A DNA stretch of 64,000 nucleotides from a bacterium (GTDB lineage: Bacteria > Actinomycetota > Acidimicrobiia > Acidimicrobiales > Bin134): contig JAPOVT010000018.1 in the NCBI GenBank assembly GCA_026708015.1, positions 62,001 through 126,000 on the forward strand. Direction: 5' to 3'. The notes beneath the pieces were generated by a model. It did no database searches, had not been told where the DNA came from, and saw nothing but the letters and a program-made list of their open reading frames with translations. The position numbers were made by a program, and so were the translations under genes. Below, one piece after another: positions 37,010 to 45,883 of the stretch; the first letter of the stretch is position 1, and each line of letters starts with the position of its first letter.

Positions 37010-38994
37010 TGCCCGTCCTCGATCGGAGGGGATTCGCCGTTTGCCTGTTCCGGCGCTCCTGATCCCTGGGGCTCGACCCTCTGTGAGGGGCTCTCTGGCT
37101 CTGACGGGGATGCCGGTTCAGGCGCTGGCTCGGGAGCCGAGATGGGAGCGGGCTGGGGAGCGCTGGTCGGCGCCACGGTGGGCTGCGGGGTGGAAGCAGG
37201 AGTCGGCGCCGGGGTGGCTGCGGGCACAAGCGCGGGGGTCGGCTGGGGGGTGGGAGCAGGACCCAGCTTCGGCTCGACAGTGACAAAGTCGACTGGCGGG
37301 GCGATGCGGAGGCGTTGCAGGGAGTACTTGGCCAATTCGGCGAACAGCGGGGCGGCCGCCTGGCTGGCATAAATGTTGGTTACCGGCTCGTCGATCACCA
37401 CGATGATCGAGATCTGAGGATCCTCGGCGGGCAAGAAGCCGGCGAAGGTGGCGGTATAGAGGCGCGCCCCGTCCTCGCCCTCGTAGTTGCCGCCGGTCAG
37501 CACCTTCTGGCCGGTCCCGGTCTTGCCCGCGACGGTGTAGCCATCGACTTGGGCGTTGCGTCCCGTCCCTTCCCGCACGACCGTTACCAGCATGTCGGTC
37601 ATGAGCGAGGCGGTGTTGTACGAGACCGCTCTGACCGGTTCGGCCTGCTCCAGCGGGATTTCCCGGCCATCGGCGTCTACGGCCGAGCGCACCAGGGTGG
37701 GGGGCACCCGCAGTCCGCCATTGGCCAGGGTGTTGTACACCATCAGCACCTGCAATGGCGTGGCCAGCATGCCCTGGCCCAGCGCAAAGCTGGCCACATC
37801 GGTGCCGCTCCATTCCAGGAGATTGGGTACCAAGCCGGACGATTCCCCTTTGAATCCCAATCCGCTGAGTGATCCCAGTCCGTACCGGGACATATAGGCA
37901 GCCAAGCGGGTGGAGCCCAGGACGAGGGCCCACTCGACAGTTCCGGTGTTGGACGAACGGGCCAGGATCTCCTCCATGGTGTAGAGCGCGGTCCCGTACT
38001 CGGTGTGATCGGTGAACTCCTGATCGTAGAGGTTGAGCCAGTGGTTGACTTCGCGCACGTGGTGGGGCGCTCCCAGGCCTTCCTCAATCACACCGGAGAG
38101 CACCACGCTCTTCATTACCGAACCGGGCTCGTAGCCCCAAGTGACGGCGAGGTTCTCGCTGAGCGAGACCGGATCGCCTTCCCCATTTCGACCCACCGAG
38201 GCCATGGCCAGAATCTCGCCGGTGTCGGGCACCATGATGATGGCCGAACCGCTGGACGCGTCCACCTTCTCGATCTGGCGCATGAGGGCGCGCTCGGCTT
38301 CGAATTGCAGCGAACGGTCGATTGTCAGATGCAGATCGGCGCCCGGCTGGGCCGGCTTGATGTGGCGGGCGCCGGTGGGGATGGTCCGGCCATCCTGGCT
38401 GCTCTCCAGCACCATCTCACCGGGTGTGCCGCCGAGGACAGCGTCATACTGGTACTCCAGGCCGCTGATGCCGATTTGGTCGACGTCCACAATCCCGACC
38501 ACGGCTCGGCCCAATCGGGAGCCTGCGGGATTGAAGCGAGCCGACTCCTCCAGCAGGTACACCCCCTTGAGGCTTAGCTCGGCCACCGCACGCGACACTT
38601 TGTCGGGCACCGTCCGGGCCAGATAGGCGTGCTGATCGGGTTCGCTAAGCAGTTGGAACAGGTGGTCTTCCTCCATCTCCAGCACTGGAGCCAGCGCGGC
38701 GGCGGCTTTCCTCGGGTCGTCCACCTGACTGGGGTCGGCCCAGACCGTCCATTGCGGCACCGACACGGCCAGCTCCACCCCATTGCGGTCGAAGATCTGA
38801 CCTCGGTCGGCGGTCAGCTTGACGGTTCGAATTCTCTGCTGCTCGCCGTACTTGACATAGGCGTCGGAACTAAAAAGCTGGAGGTCGGCCAGCCGAACCC
38901 CCAGCACCACCGCGATCAAAGCAAACACCACGGCCATGGCGGTGCCTCGCCGTCGGCGCGATCGGGTGCCCCTGACCTCCTCGGAGGGGTTCAC
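37006..38994 (-). CDS. ftsI: Septal penicillin-binding protein FtsI/PBP3
   Basis: 662 residues. One N-terminal membrane anchor (AMAVVFALIAVVLGVRLADL) is followed by the PBP dimerisation domain and the transpeptidase domain with SVMK (in GSVMKS), SSN and KTG (AGKTGTGQK). The last 80 or so residues are a Pro/Ala/Thr/Glu-rich tail without PASTA domains, longer than usual for FtsI, probably exposed in the wall zone. It overlaps murE by four bases and ftsL by four. Confidence 0.95.
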   Translation of the reverse strand: MNPSEEVRGTRSRRRRGTAMAVVFALIAVVLGVRLADLQLFSSDAYVKYGEQQRIRTVKLTADRGQIFDRNGVELAVSVPQWTVWADPSQVDDPRKAAAALAPVLEMEEDHLFQLLSEPDQHAYLARTVPDKVSRAVAELSLKGVYLLEESARFNPAGSRLGRAVVGIVDVDQIGISGLEYQYDAVLGGTPGEMVLESSQDGRTIPTGARHIKPAQPGADLHLTIDRSLQFEAERALMRQIEKVDASSGSAIIMVPDTGEILAMASVGRNGEGDPVSLSENLAVTWGYEPGSVMKSVVLSGVIEEGLGAPHHVREVNHWLNLYDQEFTDHTEYGTALYTMEEILARSSNTGTVEWALVLGSTRLAAYMSRYGLGSLSGLGFKGESSGLVPNLLEWSGTDVASFALGQGMLATPLQVLMVYNTLANGGLRVPPTLVRSAVDADGREIPLEQAEPVRAVSYNTASLMTDMLVTVVREGTGRNAQVDGYTVAGKTGTGQKVLTGGNYEGEDGARLYTATFAGFLPAEDPQISIIVVIDEPVTNIYASQAAAPLFAELAKYSLQRLRIAPPVDFVTVEPKLGPAPTPQPTPALVPAATPAPTPASTPQPTVAPTSAPQPAPISAPEPAPEPASPSEPESPSQRVEPQGSGAPEQANGESPPIEDGQ

Positions 38995-39371
38995 TCCCCG
39001 CCACCCTCGTCCAAATCCACGGGAGACAGGTAAATCAGACGGTCGGGCTCTACCATCCCCAATCGGTATAGGGCCACCGCCACAATGCGGTCGGGGGCCT
39101 CGGCCCGAGCCACGTTGAATCTCAACCTGTCGTTGGTGGCTCGAACGTCTTCGAGCTCCTCATTGAGGTTGTCGAGAGTAGTTTGCCTATCGACGATCAT
39201 GGCGTGGAACAAGGCCAGAGCAAAGAGGCCAACCACCACGGTGATGGCGGCAGCCCAGCCCATGAGAGGCATCAGCTTGCGGCTGGGCCGGGTGGCGACT
39301 TGAAGGTGCTGGCGGGGACTGGCCTCGGTCTTGGCCGGTGAGGGACGGGGGTGGCGCTGGGGGGAGGCCAT
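38991..39371 (-). CDS. ftsL: FtsL-like division protein
   Basis: 126 residues: a basic cytoplasmic N-terminus, a single membrane segment (GWAAAITVVVGLFALALF) and a short coiled coil (TLDNLNEELEDVRATNDRLR). The position between rsmH and ftsI and the topology identify FtsL even though primary sequence is poorly conserved. The stop of rsmH overlaps the ATG by one base (TAATG). FtsL activates the FtsW-FtsI synthase. Confidence 0.85.
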   Translation of the reverse strand: MASPQRHPRPSPAKTEASPRQHLQVATRPSRKLMPLMGWAAAITVVVGLFALALFHAMIVDRQTTLDNLNEELEDVRATNDRLRFNVARAEAPDRIVAVALYRLGMVEPDRLIYLSPVDLDEGGGE

Positions 39372-40357
39372 TACGCAGCCTCTCCACTCTGGTCGTCTCC
39401 CAGCTTGGTGAATGCCCGAAAACGGACGCTGGAGGCTCTGGGATTCTCGGCCATCTCCGCTGGACTGGGGCGGCGACTGCCCCGGGGGGTCAACTCGATG
39501 GCGGGCTGGGGCTGGGACGCCGACGGAGGCAGACCGCGGAAGCGTGACTCGTCGCTGAGCCCGGCGCGGCGGCGAAGGACCCGCTTGACGATGCGGTCCT
39601 CGCCGCTGTGGTAGCTGAGCACCACTCCTCGGCCCCCGGGCACCGTACGATCGATGGCCGCTTCCAAAGCAGGCTCAATCTGGTCCAGTTCGTCGTTGAC
39701 CGCAATACGAATGGCCTGAAAGGTCCGCTTGGCCGGGTGGCCACCCCGCCGGCGAGCGGGAGCGGGGATGGCCTCTCGCACAACGTCGGCCAGCGCGGTG
39801 GTTGAGGCGATTGGCCGGGCGGCAGCAATTGCTGTGGCGATGCGATTGGCGTAGCGCTCATCACCGTAGCTGCTCAGTATTCGGGCCAGGTCGCCCGGTG
39901 CCCAGTGGTTCACCACTTCGTCAGCCGAGAGTTGCTGGCCGCAGTCCATCCTCATATCCAATGGCCCCTCATGGCGGTAGCTGAACCCCCGCTCTGGCTT
40001 GTCGAGCTGTGGCGAACTCACCCCGAAGTCGAATAGCGATCCCACGATGCGAGATACGCCCTGTGACTCCAACACCTCGTCCAATTGCGCAAAGCTCGCC
40101 CGGCAGATGGTGGCGCCGCGGCCGCCCAGGACAGTGGTGGCGGCCTCGACCGCGGAGGGGTCACGGTCGAGGCCAATCAGCGAGAAGTCAGGTCGGGCGT
40201 TCAAGAGCGCCCGAGAATGTCCTCCCCAACCCACGGTGCCATCGAGAAATACTCCCGGCGGCACCGTGGACAAATGTTCCACCACTTCTGCGACCATGAC
40301 GGGGTGATGAACAAACCGACTGTCGATCGCCTTCGGTGTCCCCCCGTTCATGCTCAT
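39371..40357 (-). CDS. rsmH: 16S rRNA (cytosine-1402-N4)-methyltransferase RsmH
   Basis: 328 residues. HHPVMVAEVVEHL at the N-terminus, the SAM loop DGTVGWGGHSRALL, and the closing LSYHSGEDRIVKRVLR identify RsmH (MraW). A strong GAGGAGGTGA lies directly upstream of the ATG. It methylates C1402 in the ribosomal decoding site. It is the second standard gene of the dcw cluster, separated from mraZ by 254 bases. Confidence 0.95.
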   Translation of the reverse strand: MSMNGGTPKAIDSRFVHHPVMVAEVVEHLSTVPPGVFLDGTVGWGGHSRALLNARPDFSLIGLDRDPSAVEAATTVLGGRGATICRASFAQLDEVLESQGVSRIVGSLFDFGVSSPQLDKPERGFSYRHEGPLDMRMDCGQQLSADEVVNHWAPGDLARILSSYGDERYANRIATAIAAARPIASTTALADVVREAIPAPARRRGGHPAKRTFQAIRIAVNDELDQIEPALEAAIDRTVPGGRGVVLSYHSGEDRIVKRVLRRRAGLSDESRFRGLPPSASQPQPAIELTPRGSRRPSPAEMAENPRASSVRFRAFTKLGDDQSGEAA

Positions 40358-40552
40358 TCACCTCCTCGGCAACTCAGCGGCCCCACGGTTGAGGAAGCTG
40401 TTTTTTGCGTCCGACCGGGTCGGGCGATAAAAATGGCGCCCATCGGCAGTCCTCCGCCTGGCGACCGCACTCCGGGATTTCTCCCCGGCAGTGTCAGATG
40501 GCAAGCGGGCGGAGTAGGGGCCTTCCATCTCGTCAGACGGAGGACTGCCCAT
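40358..40552 (-). CDS. Small ORF between mraZ and rsmH
   Basis: A 64-codon ORF whose TGA is immediately followed by the rsmH ATG (TGAATG). AGGAGG lies 11 bases before its ATG. The peptide is polar and Arg/Ser/Ala-rich with no recognised family, signal peptide or membrane segment. Its place suggests a coupled small protein or leader peptide for rsmH. It may also be a chance ORF in a structured leader. Confidence 0.4.
   Translation of the reverse strand: MGSPPSDEMEGPYSARLPSDTAGEKSRSAVARRRTADGRHFYRPTRSDAKNSFLNRGAAELPRR
40446..40552. repeat. Inverted repeat in the mraZ-rsmH gap
   Basis: GGCAGTCCTCCG (40446-40457) and its exact reverse complement CGGAGGACTGCC (about 40538-40549) are separated by about 80 bases, within the leader of rsmH and around the start of the small ORF. 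As RNA the arms could pair and cover that start. Confidence 0.5.
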
Positions 40553-40611
40553 GAGCCCTATTTCCTCCTACATCGCCTTATTCAGCCGTGTCCTCCCTCT
40601 CTCAATCTCCG

Positions 40612-41019
40612 TCACAACCACCGGCCGATGTCGTCGGTGCTCCGGTCGCTCAATACCGACTCCCATTGGTCGGCGTCCCACACCTCGCCCCGGTTGAAGA
40701 CGCCGACCAGCACAACGTTCTTGTCCAAGCCCAGCACCTCGCGCTTGGAGGTCGGGAGACTCAATCGGCCCTGGACATCGACGGTCACCGGTTCGAGGCT
40801 GGAGGAGAATCGGCGGAACTCATCGCCGGTGGCTTCTCCAGCCCGAACGGCGGCTTCGAGCCGCTCCAGCGCGCTGCGGGCTTCATCGGTGGTCCATATG
40901 CCGAGGCACTGGTTGTAGATGGCCACGTATGCCCCTTCGGCCAGCACCGAGCGAAAGGCCGACGGCAGCGAGAGCCGGCCCTTGTCATCCAGGGAACGCG
41001 TGTGCTCACCGGTGAGCAC
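40612..41019 (-). CDS. mraZ: Transcriptional regulator MraZ
   Basis: 135 residues with a GTG start. Two AbrB-like half-domains each carry the DxxGR motif (DDKGRLSLPSAFR and DVQGRLSLPTSKRE). MraZ binds repeated TGGG/GTGGG boxes upstream of its own gene and regulates the dcw cluster. Those boxes are visible just upstream. Confidence 0.95.
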   Translation of the reverse strand: MLTGEHTRSLDDKGRLSLPSAFRSVLAEGAYVAIYNQCLGIWTTDEARSALERLEAAVRAGEATGDEFRRFSSSLEPVTVDVQGRLSLPTSKREVLGLDKNVVLVGVFNRGEVWDADQWESVLSDRSTDDIGRWL

Positions 41020-41046
41020 GACTTCCCCTAATGGGCCCCGAGTATT

Positions 41047-41092
41047 TCCCCTTATCTCCCATTTCGCCCCACCTTATCCCCTATAGCCCCAC
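41047..41092 (-). promoter_or_regulatory. MraZ operator: five G-rich boxes with 10-bp period
   Basis: On the minus strand five consecutive 10-base units begin GTGGGGCTAT, AGGGGATAAG, GTGGGGCGAA, ATGGGAGATA and AGGGGAAATA, giving GGG triplets on one helix face about 28-70 bases upstream of the mraZ GTG. This is the known MraZ-binding-repeat architecture (G-boxes with about 5-base spacers), here with more copies than the usual three or so. TATAGG/GATAAG within it may be the -10. Confidence 0.8.
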
Positions 41093-41189
41093 CAAAGCAA
41101 CCCAACTCTGGGTTTTTGAGAAGGGCCGCGCCACCGAGGGCTACGGGGACGGGCCGGTACCTCGAGGACTGGTCGACGAAACTAGGCGT

Positions 41190-41870
41190 TTATCTAGGAA
41201 GGGAGCTCAAGAAAGCCGTGTTGATGTCATCACGTTGGGCATCAACGGCGAAGGCTGCACCTGATAAGGCCTCTCGAAAATCATCGATCTGATCGGCCGG
41301 TATTGCCAGGCGGGCGGCTAGCTCTTCAGGATCCCAGCGGCGATACACCAGGGTCTGAAACCGGGCCGTATTCCGGGCGCGGCGCTGAGTGATGCCGACC
41401 ACTTTGGCCTCGCCGACCAGTACTTCTCCGGGGCCTTTGCTGGCGAAGCAAGCCAGTCGACCCCATGGGCCAGGGTCATAGCGATCCAGGACCACTCCGG
41501 CTGGGACCTCCAGCGAGGCCAGAGCGACCCGCCAGGCTTGTCCCAGCCACAGGGGCGCCCGATTCACGTCGTCATCCCAAAGAGGGTCGTTCCGGCTGAT
41601 CACCACATCGATCCACACCGAGTCGCCAGGTGTCACCAACACCGCGCCCCCACCGCTGCGGCGCCGCACTATTCCGGTTCCATCGGTGATTTCGCCCGCA
41701 GCGATCTTCTCGGATTGGGCCGAGCCCAGCACCAGCGCAGCGTCGTGGGGCGACATGAGCCACACTTCCCTATCGGAGTCGGGATCGGGGCTGAGTTGGT
41801 GCAACTCGCCCACTGTCCCGCTCAAATGACGGGATTTCCACCCGCCCTCGATGGCCGAGGAGTCGTTCAC
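41190..41870 (-). CDS. Lipoate-protein ligase A-like protein
   Basis: 226 residues of the biotin/lipoate ligase (BPL_LplA_LipB) fold. The substrate loop RRRSGGGAVLVTPG corresponds to the RRxxGGGxV motif, and GEAKVVGITQRR holds the conserved Lys that contacts the activated acyl-adenylate. The C-terminal accessory domain of LplA is lacking. It could attach lipoate or octanoate or be a related amidotransferase. It lies upstream of the mraZ promoter on the same strand. Confidence 0.8.
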   Translation of the reverse strand: MNDSSAIEGGWKSRHLSGTVGELHQLSPDPDSDREVWLMSPHDAALVLGSAQSEKIAAGEITDGTGIVRRRSGGGAVLVTPGDSVWIDVVISRNDPLWDDDVNRAPLWLGQAWRVALASLEVPAGVVLDRYDPGPWGRLACFASKGPGEVLVGEAKVVGITQRRARNTARFQTLVYRRWDPEELAARLAIPADQIDDFREALSGAAFAVDAQRDDINTAFLSSLPR

Positions 41871-41902
41871 CGCCTCATGTCGCCTGACATCTAGCGACGG
41901 GC

Positions 41903-42421
41903 TCAGGCAGTTTGGGCGACGGACTCGGCCGTGGGGTCTAGGTAGGGCAGCCAGTCGGAGGGCACGTGGCCCACAGCAGAGGCCACCCAGGCCGACCGGG
42001 GCGGTTCGGCTGGCGGACGCATCAGCCGCATGGGGGTCTCCGACAGCAACCGATCCCGCTTGGCCATGTTGCAGTGGCGGCAGGCCGCCACAACATTCTC
42101 CCAGGAGTGGGTTCCTCCCCGGCTTCGAGGCCGGACGTGGTCGATGGAGTCGGCGTGGCGTCCGCAGTACTGGCAGCGGTATCCGTCGCGGGCAAAGACT
42201 CCCCGGCGGCTGAGTCCGCCGGTGCGGAAGAACGGCACCTTGACGTAGTAGCGCAGCCGAACCACCGACGGCACGGGCAGGTCGAGCCGCTCGGAGCGGA
42301 TCCGCTGGCCGGACTCCAACACGACCTCGGCCTTCTCGGTCATCACCAAAACGAGGGCGCGCCGGGGAGATACCACGCTCAGCGGTTCAAAGGATGCGTT
42401 CAGCACCAGCGCCCGGCTCAT
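41903..42421 (-). CDS. HNH endonuclease-family protein
   Basis: 172 residues starting MSRALVLNASFEPL, the conserved beginning of this actinobacterial group. Upstream Met codons at 42433 and 42475 are in frame, so the start is not certain. The HNH module is CQYCGRHADSIDHVRPRSRGG, then SWENVVAACRHCNMAKRDR, including zinc CxxC pairs. The family is widely conserved near housekeeping genes. Its DNA target is unknown. Confidence 0.85.
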   Translation of the reverse strand: MSRALVLNASFEPLSVVSPRRALVLVMTEKAEVVLESGQRIRSERLDLPVPSVVRLRYYVKVPFFRTGGLSRRGVFARDGYRCQYCGRHADSIDHVRPRSRGGTHSWENVVAACRHCNMAKRDRLLSETPMRLMRPPAEPPRSAWVASAVGHVPSDWLPYLDPTAESVAQTA

Positions 42422-42517
42422 GAGGGAAACCATAGTGAACCCGCCGAGGTCCATCGCGCGGTTTACTGAGAACACTCCCCCGCTTTGACCGCCCGTAAGG
42501 GGCGATTCAATGCGGGT

Positions 42518-42727
42518 TTACCTCGTGGCCTGCTCCCAAGATCTGCACCATCTTAGGTAGGTCACCAGGTCATCGGTCTGGGGCTGAGCCTGGGCATCGC
42601 CGTACATGGTGACCATCCGTAACTTCATATATGCCGGATCGGGCAAGAGCCTCAGGCGACATCCCAGCCGCACTGCGGTCGTCCAAAGGCTGGGATGTAC
42701 GAGCAGCCTGGCCAGCGATCGAGCCAC
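42518..42727 (-). CDS. Small conserved actinobacterial protein
   Basis: 69 residues with a GTG start. The order HPSLWTTAVR, LPDPAYMKLRMVTMYGD and DDLVTYLRWCR matches a small protein family common in Actinobacteria whose function is unknown. Its first 33 bases overlap an in-frame upstream reading of the divergent HhH-GPD gene, but not that gene's preferred start. Confidence 0.6.
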   Translation of the reverse strand: MARSLARLLVHPSLWTTAVRLGCRLRLLPDPAYMKLRMVTMYGDAQAQPQTDDLVTYLRWCRSWEQATR

Positions 42728-42760
42728 TTCTCCAGGCTACGCGTTGTGATGAGAGATCGG

Positions 42761-42766
42761 TACGAT
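42761..42766 (+). promoter_or_regulatory. Probable -10 box of a leaderless promoter
   Basis: TACGAT followed by exactly six bases and the ATG of the HhH-GPD gene. This -10 to start spacing is what leaderless actinobacterial transcripts show. No convincing -35 is seen. Confidence 0.45.
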
Positions 42767-42772
42767 GGGCAG

Positions 42773-43348
42773 ATGGGAACACTTGCCGTCACCGGCGACC
42801 ACGACGCCGACCAACTCCTCATCGATGATCCGTTCGCCCTGCTGCTGGCCATGATGCTCGACCAGCAGGTGCCCATGGAATGGGCGTTCAAGTCGCCTCT
42901 GCGGTTGAAGGAGCGAATCCCCGACGATTTCTCCGCTGAGCGGCTCGCCGTGCTCGATCCCGAGAAGGCCGAGGCAGCGTTCAAGGAGAAGCCCGCATTG
43001 CACCGGTTCCCCGGATCGATGGCCAAGCGGGCCCAAGACCTGGCCCGCCATATCGTGGACCACTACGACGGCGACGCCGCCCGAGTCTGGACCGAGGCCG
43101 CTACCGGCAAAGACCTCCTCAAGCGGCTCAAGGACCTGCCCGGTTACGGCGATGAGAAGGCCAAGATCTTCCTTGCCGTGCTAGCCAAGCGCTTCGACGT
43201 GACCCCCGAGGGCTGGGAAGCCGCCGCCGGCCCCTTCTCCGACCCAACCCCCCGCACCGTCGCCGACATCGACAGCCCCGAAGCCCTCGCCCAAGTAAGA
43301 GCCTGGAAGAAAGCCCAAAAGGCCAAAGGCAAAACCAAGCAAGACTGA
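42773..43348 (+). CDS. HhH-GPD-type base-excision-repair-like protein
   Basis: 191 residues from the ATG at 42773. The longer reading from 42695 is not conserved in style and overlaps the divergent small gene. DPFALLLAMMLDQQVPMEWAF starts the HhH-GPD domain; the helix-hairpin-helix is LPGYGDEKAKIFLAVLAKRF. The Fe-S loop is absent. The usual catalytic Lys/Asp pattern is not obvious, so glycosylase activity is unproven. The tail is Lys-rich. Confidence 0.8.
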   Translation: MGTLAVTGDHDADQLLIDDPFALLLAMMLDQQVPMEWAFKSPLRLKERIPDDFSAERLAVLDPEKAEAAFKEKPALHRFPGSMAKRAQDLARHIVDHYDGDAARVWTEAATGKDLLKRLKDLPGYGDEKAKIFLAVLAKRFDVTPEGWEAAAGPFSDPTPRTVADIDSPEALAQVRAWKKAQKAKGKTKQD

Positions 43349-43382
43349 CCGTAACCGGCTGATTCAGTACGGTTACCCCCGC

Positions 43383-44452
43383 ATGACCAACCCAGCCGAC
43401 ATCCCACCCCCACTCCCCTGGGACCAGCGCGCTCCAGGAGTCGATGCCATGCCTGGGGGGTATACAGGCTACCTCCATTCACTTCGTCAAATCTGTGAAC
43501 ATGTCCTCAGCGAACGCCCTTCACCTCCAGACTTGGCCAACTGGATTCGGAGGCAGTTTGAACTCAGTAGTGGAAGCGCCAAAGCTCGAGTGGCTTTTCT
43601 GCGGAAAGCAGGGGTTCTTGAGTCAGCTACCGACCAACTTCGTCTAAACGAATATTCGAGCCGCTGGCATTTGAGTTCGGACGACGGAATTCTTATCGGG
43701 CTACTGCACAGTCGACTCCAGTTTTTCGGCGAATTGCTCGCAGAGTTGAGTGAAGAGCCCAGATCTCTCGAAGAGTTGCGCTTGGGTTTGACGCCGAGAA
43801 GCTTGGCGGCAGCGGCAAGACCGATGTTCTTGTCAAGGCACCGCTGGGCAGGGACGATTCCTATTCGGTGACCATCGATGCCAAAACAGTCGGCTCTGGC
43901 TCACTGGGCGATCACCAGGTGGACTGGGACACCCTTGCAGACCACCGCAAACAACACAACGCTGACTACTCGATGCTCGTGGGACCGAGCCCGTCTGGTA
44001 AACGCCTGATGGACCGGGCGGCGAATAGGACAGTAGCTGTGCTTTCCACTGAGCAACTTGCTGGCCTGTGCATCCAGCACGCCGACGCGCCACTGGGCCT
44101 TGAGAACTACCGGGTGCTTTTCGACACAGGCGGTGCTGTCGACATGGCCCCGATTGAGATTGCTGCCCGAGACATGGCCCGGACTCGGGACCTCGCAGCA
44201 GAGCTCTGTGCGAAGTTGGCTGAGAGGACCGGCGCATTCGGATCGCTCACCGCCTCGCAACTGATGGTGATGCTCGATCAGCCCGATAAGCCCAGCTCAG
44301 CGCAGGAGATCCAACGAGTTCTGGACACCTTGGCCAGTCCACTAGTTGGCGCAATCCAAGGCACCGCTGACAAGGGTTATGTATTGGCTACAGCGCCGAG
44401 AGTTATGAAGCTACGGCTCCAACAACTCGGAGACTTGCTGGCTGCCCACTAG
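43383..44452 (+). pseudogene. Restriction-endonuclease-like protein split by a -1 frame change at a slippery heptamer
   Basis: Two reading frames together make one protein of about 356 residues. The first (from 43383, or 43449 where AGGAG lies 8 bases upstream) gives a winged-helix-like domain with YTGYLHSLRQICEHVL and SAKARVAFLRKAGVLE. The second frame starts inside the first and reads LGGSGKTDVLV, then SVTIDAKT: the D...DxK pattern of PD-(D/E)XK nucleases, followed by DHQVDWDTLADHR. The domain is broken in either frame alone. GGGTTTG at 43784-43790, read G-GGT-TTG in the first frame, is exactly where a -1 slip joins them. It is either a frameshifted pseudogene (or assembly error) or a programmed frameshift. 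Confidence 0.7.
43784..43790 (+). other. Candidate -1 slippery heptamer GGGTTTG
   Basis: The heptamer fits X-XXY-YYZ in the upstream reading frame (G-GGT-TTG). After a -1 slip the next codons are GAC GCC GAG AAG, which lead without a stop into the nuclease frame. A weak CTTG/CAAG hairpin lies about 12 bases downstream. No strong stimulatory structure is obvious. Confidence 0.45.
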
Positions 44453-44497
44453 GCGCTCGTATACCGCAGGAGCTTCCATTGCGGGTGGACACGGTAT

Positions 44498-45769
44498 TCA
44501 GCTCAGGAGTACCGGCTGGAGATTGGCTGGCAGCAAGTTGCTGATTCCTGTTTCGGGGAATGGGTCGGTTTCCTGGGAGGGCTTGTCGGGTTTGGATTGC
44601 CACGGTCGCAGATCGGCGTAGGGCTTCGGCGGGGGTCTGAGTTCGTAGGTGCCGTCGCTTCGCCGGTGTACTTCCCAGCCGTCGTCGTGGATGTTGTGGT
44701 GGCAGCTTGTGCACACCAGCACGAGGTTGTCGATGTCGGTGCGGCCGCCCTTGAACCACTCTTGGATGTGGTGGGCTTCGCACCAGACTGCTGATCGCCC
44801 ACATCCGACGCAGTGTTTGTCTCGGACGATGAGCGCGGCCCGCTGGGCTTCGGTTGCCAGGCGGTGCGTGCGCCCCATCCAGAGTTCCTGGTTCTTGGTG
44901 TTGAACACGCAGGGCAGGACGTCGGCGTTGCAGGCCAACCGCAGCGCCTCACCTATGGGCAGCAGGTCGCCGTCGGGCAGTCGCACATCCGAGATCTGGT
45001 TGTTGATCATGTCCCACTGTGCGGTCAAGATCAGCGTGGTGCCCTGGGGCTTGCGGTCGCCGGTGTCGGCGCAGACCAGATTCTCCAGTGCGTCGGCCAA
45101 GCGCTGGTCGAATGTTGCCTGATCGGCGCTGTTGTCGTCGGTGCGCAGTCGGCGTTCCTCGGCGGCCAGCGCGGCCTCGATCCTGTTCCCGGCCTGCGGG
45201 TCGAACCAGCCGTTCAGGTTGAACATCCCATCCTCAGGCGACTTGAAAACGCGCAACGTGCGGCGCTCCCGCTGCTTCTCATACAGCGACTTGCCGTCGT
45301 CGCCCGACTGCTCGTGCTGGTGGTCGCGCAACGTTCGGGAGAAGCTGCCGAAGTCCTGGCGGCGAGCCGCCTCCACCAGCACCGTCTCGTCGATCGGCCC
45401 CTGGGAAGCGGCCTTGGCGATCTGCTTGGCGTGACCGGCGGGAATCTCCCCGGCCCCCAAAGCTTCAAGTGTCTCGGGAACCTGCAAGAACTGGGAGGCG
45501 GTCTCCACCTCACGGCGGGCCTGCTGCTTGGAAGCCTGAAGCTCATCCAAAGCCACCCGCCGGGCCAAACCCTCGCCGCCCCGGCTCGCGTACTCAGCCA
45601 GCGCGGCCGTCTTCATCGCCGCCAGCCGGGACTCGGACTTCTTGATCAAACCCAGCCTCGCCCGTAGCTCCGACAGCGACAGGCCAGCCACATCAACCAC
45701 CTCCGGCCACACCGGCCCGGGTGACTCCTGATCAGCCCGTTCCCCCTGATCACAGGGCCTAAACTCCAT
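44498..45769 (-). CDS. DUF222 / HNH endonuclease-signature protein
   Basis: 423 residues from MEFRPCD at 45769. The open frame extends further upstream but without conserved text. The DUF222 (13E12-like) part includes RVALDELQASKQQARREV, GEIPAGHAKQIAKA and WFDPQAGNRIEAALAAEERR. The C-terminal HNH is CVGCGRSAVWCEAHHIQEW, then NLVLVCTSCHHNIHDDGW. These proteins are multi-copy in many Actinobacteria and are often tied to mobile DNA. Activity is presumed nuclease. Confidence 0.87.
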   Translation of the reverse strand: MEFRPCDQGERADQESPGPVWPEVVDVAGLSLSELRARLGLIKKSESRLAAMKTAALAEYASRGGEGLARRVALDELQASKQQARREVETASQFLQVPETLEALGAGEIPAGHAKQIAKAASQGPIDETVLVEAARRQDFGSFSRTLRDHQHEQSGDDGKSLYEKQRERRTLRVFKSPEDGMFNLNGWFDPQAGNRIEAALAAEERRLRTDDNSADQATFDQRLADALENLVCADTGDRKPQGTTLILTAQWDMINNQISDVRLPDGDLLPIGEALRLACNADVLPCVFNTKNQELWMGRTHRLATEAQRAALIVRDKHCVGCGRSAVWCEAHHIQEWFKGGRTDIDNLVLVCTSCHHNIHDDGWEVHRRSDGTYELRPPPKPYADLRPWQSKPDKPSQETDPFPETGISNLLPANLQPVLLS

Positions 45770-45883
45770 ACATACAAGTCTATTGACGCCAGTGACAGCT
45801 TCTCCTCGGGCCAACTCCAACTGGACGCGTCTCACAGTATGGTTCAACCAGCACCAAGATCTGTGACGGCGGTGTGATGCTGA

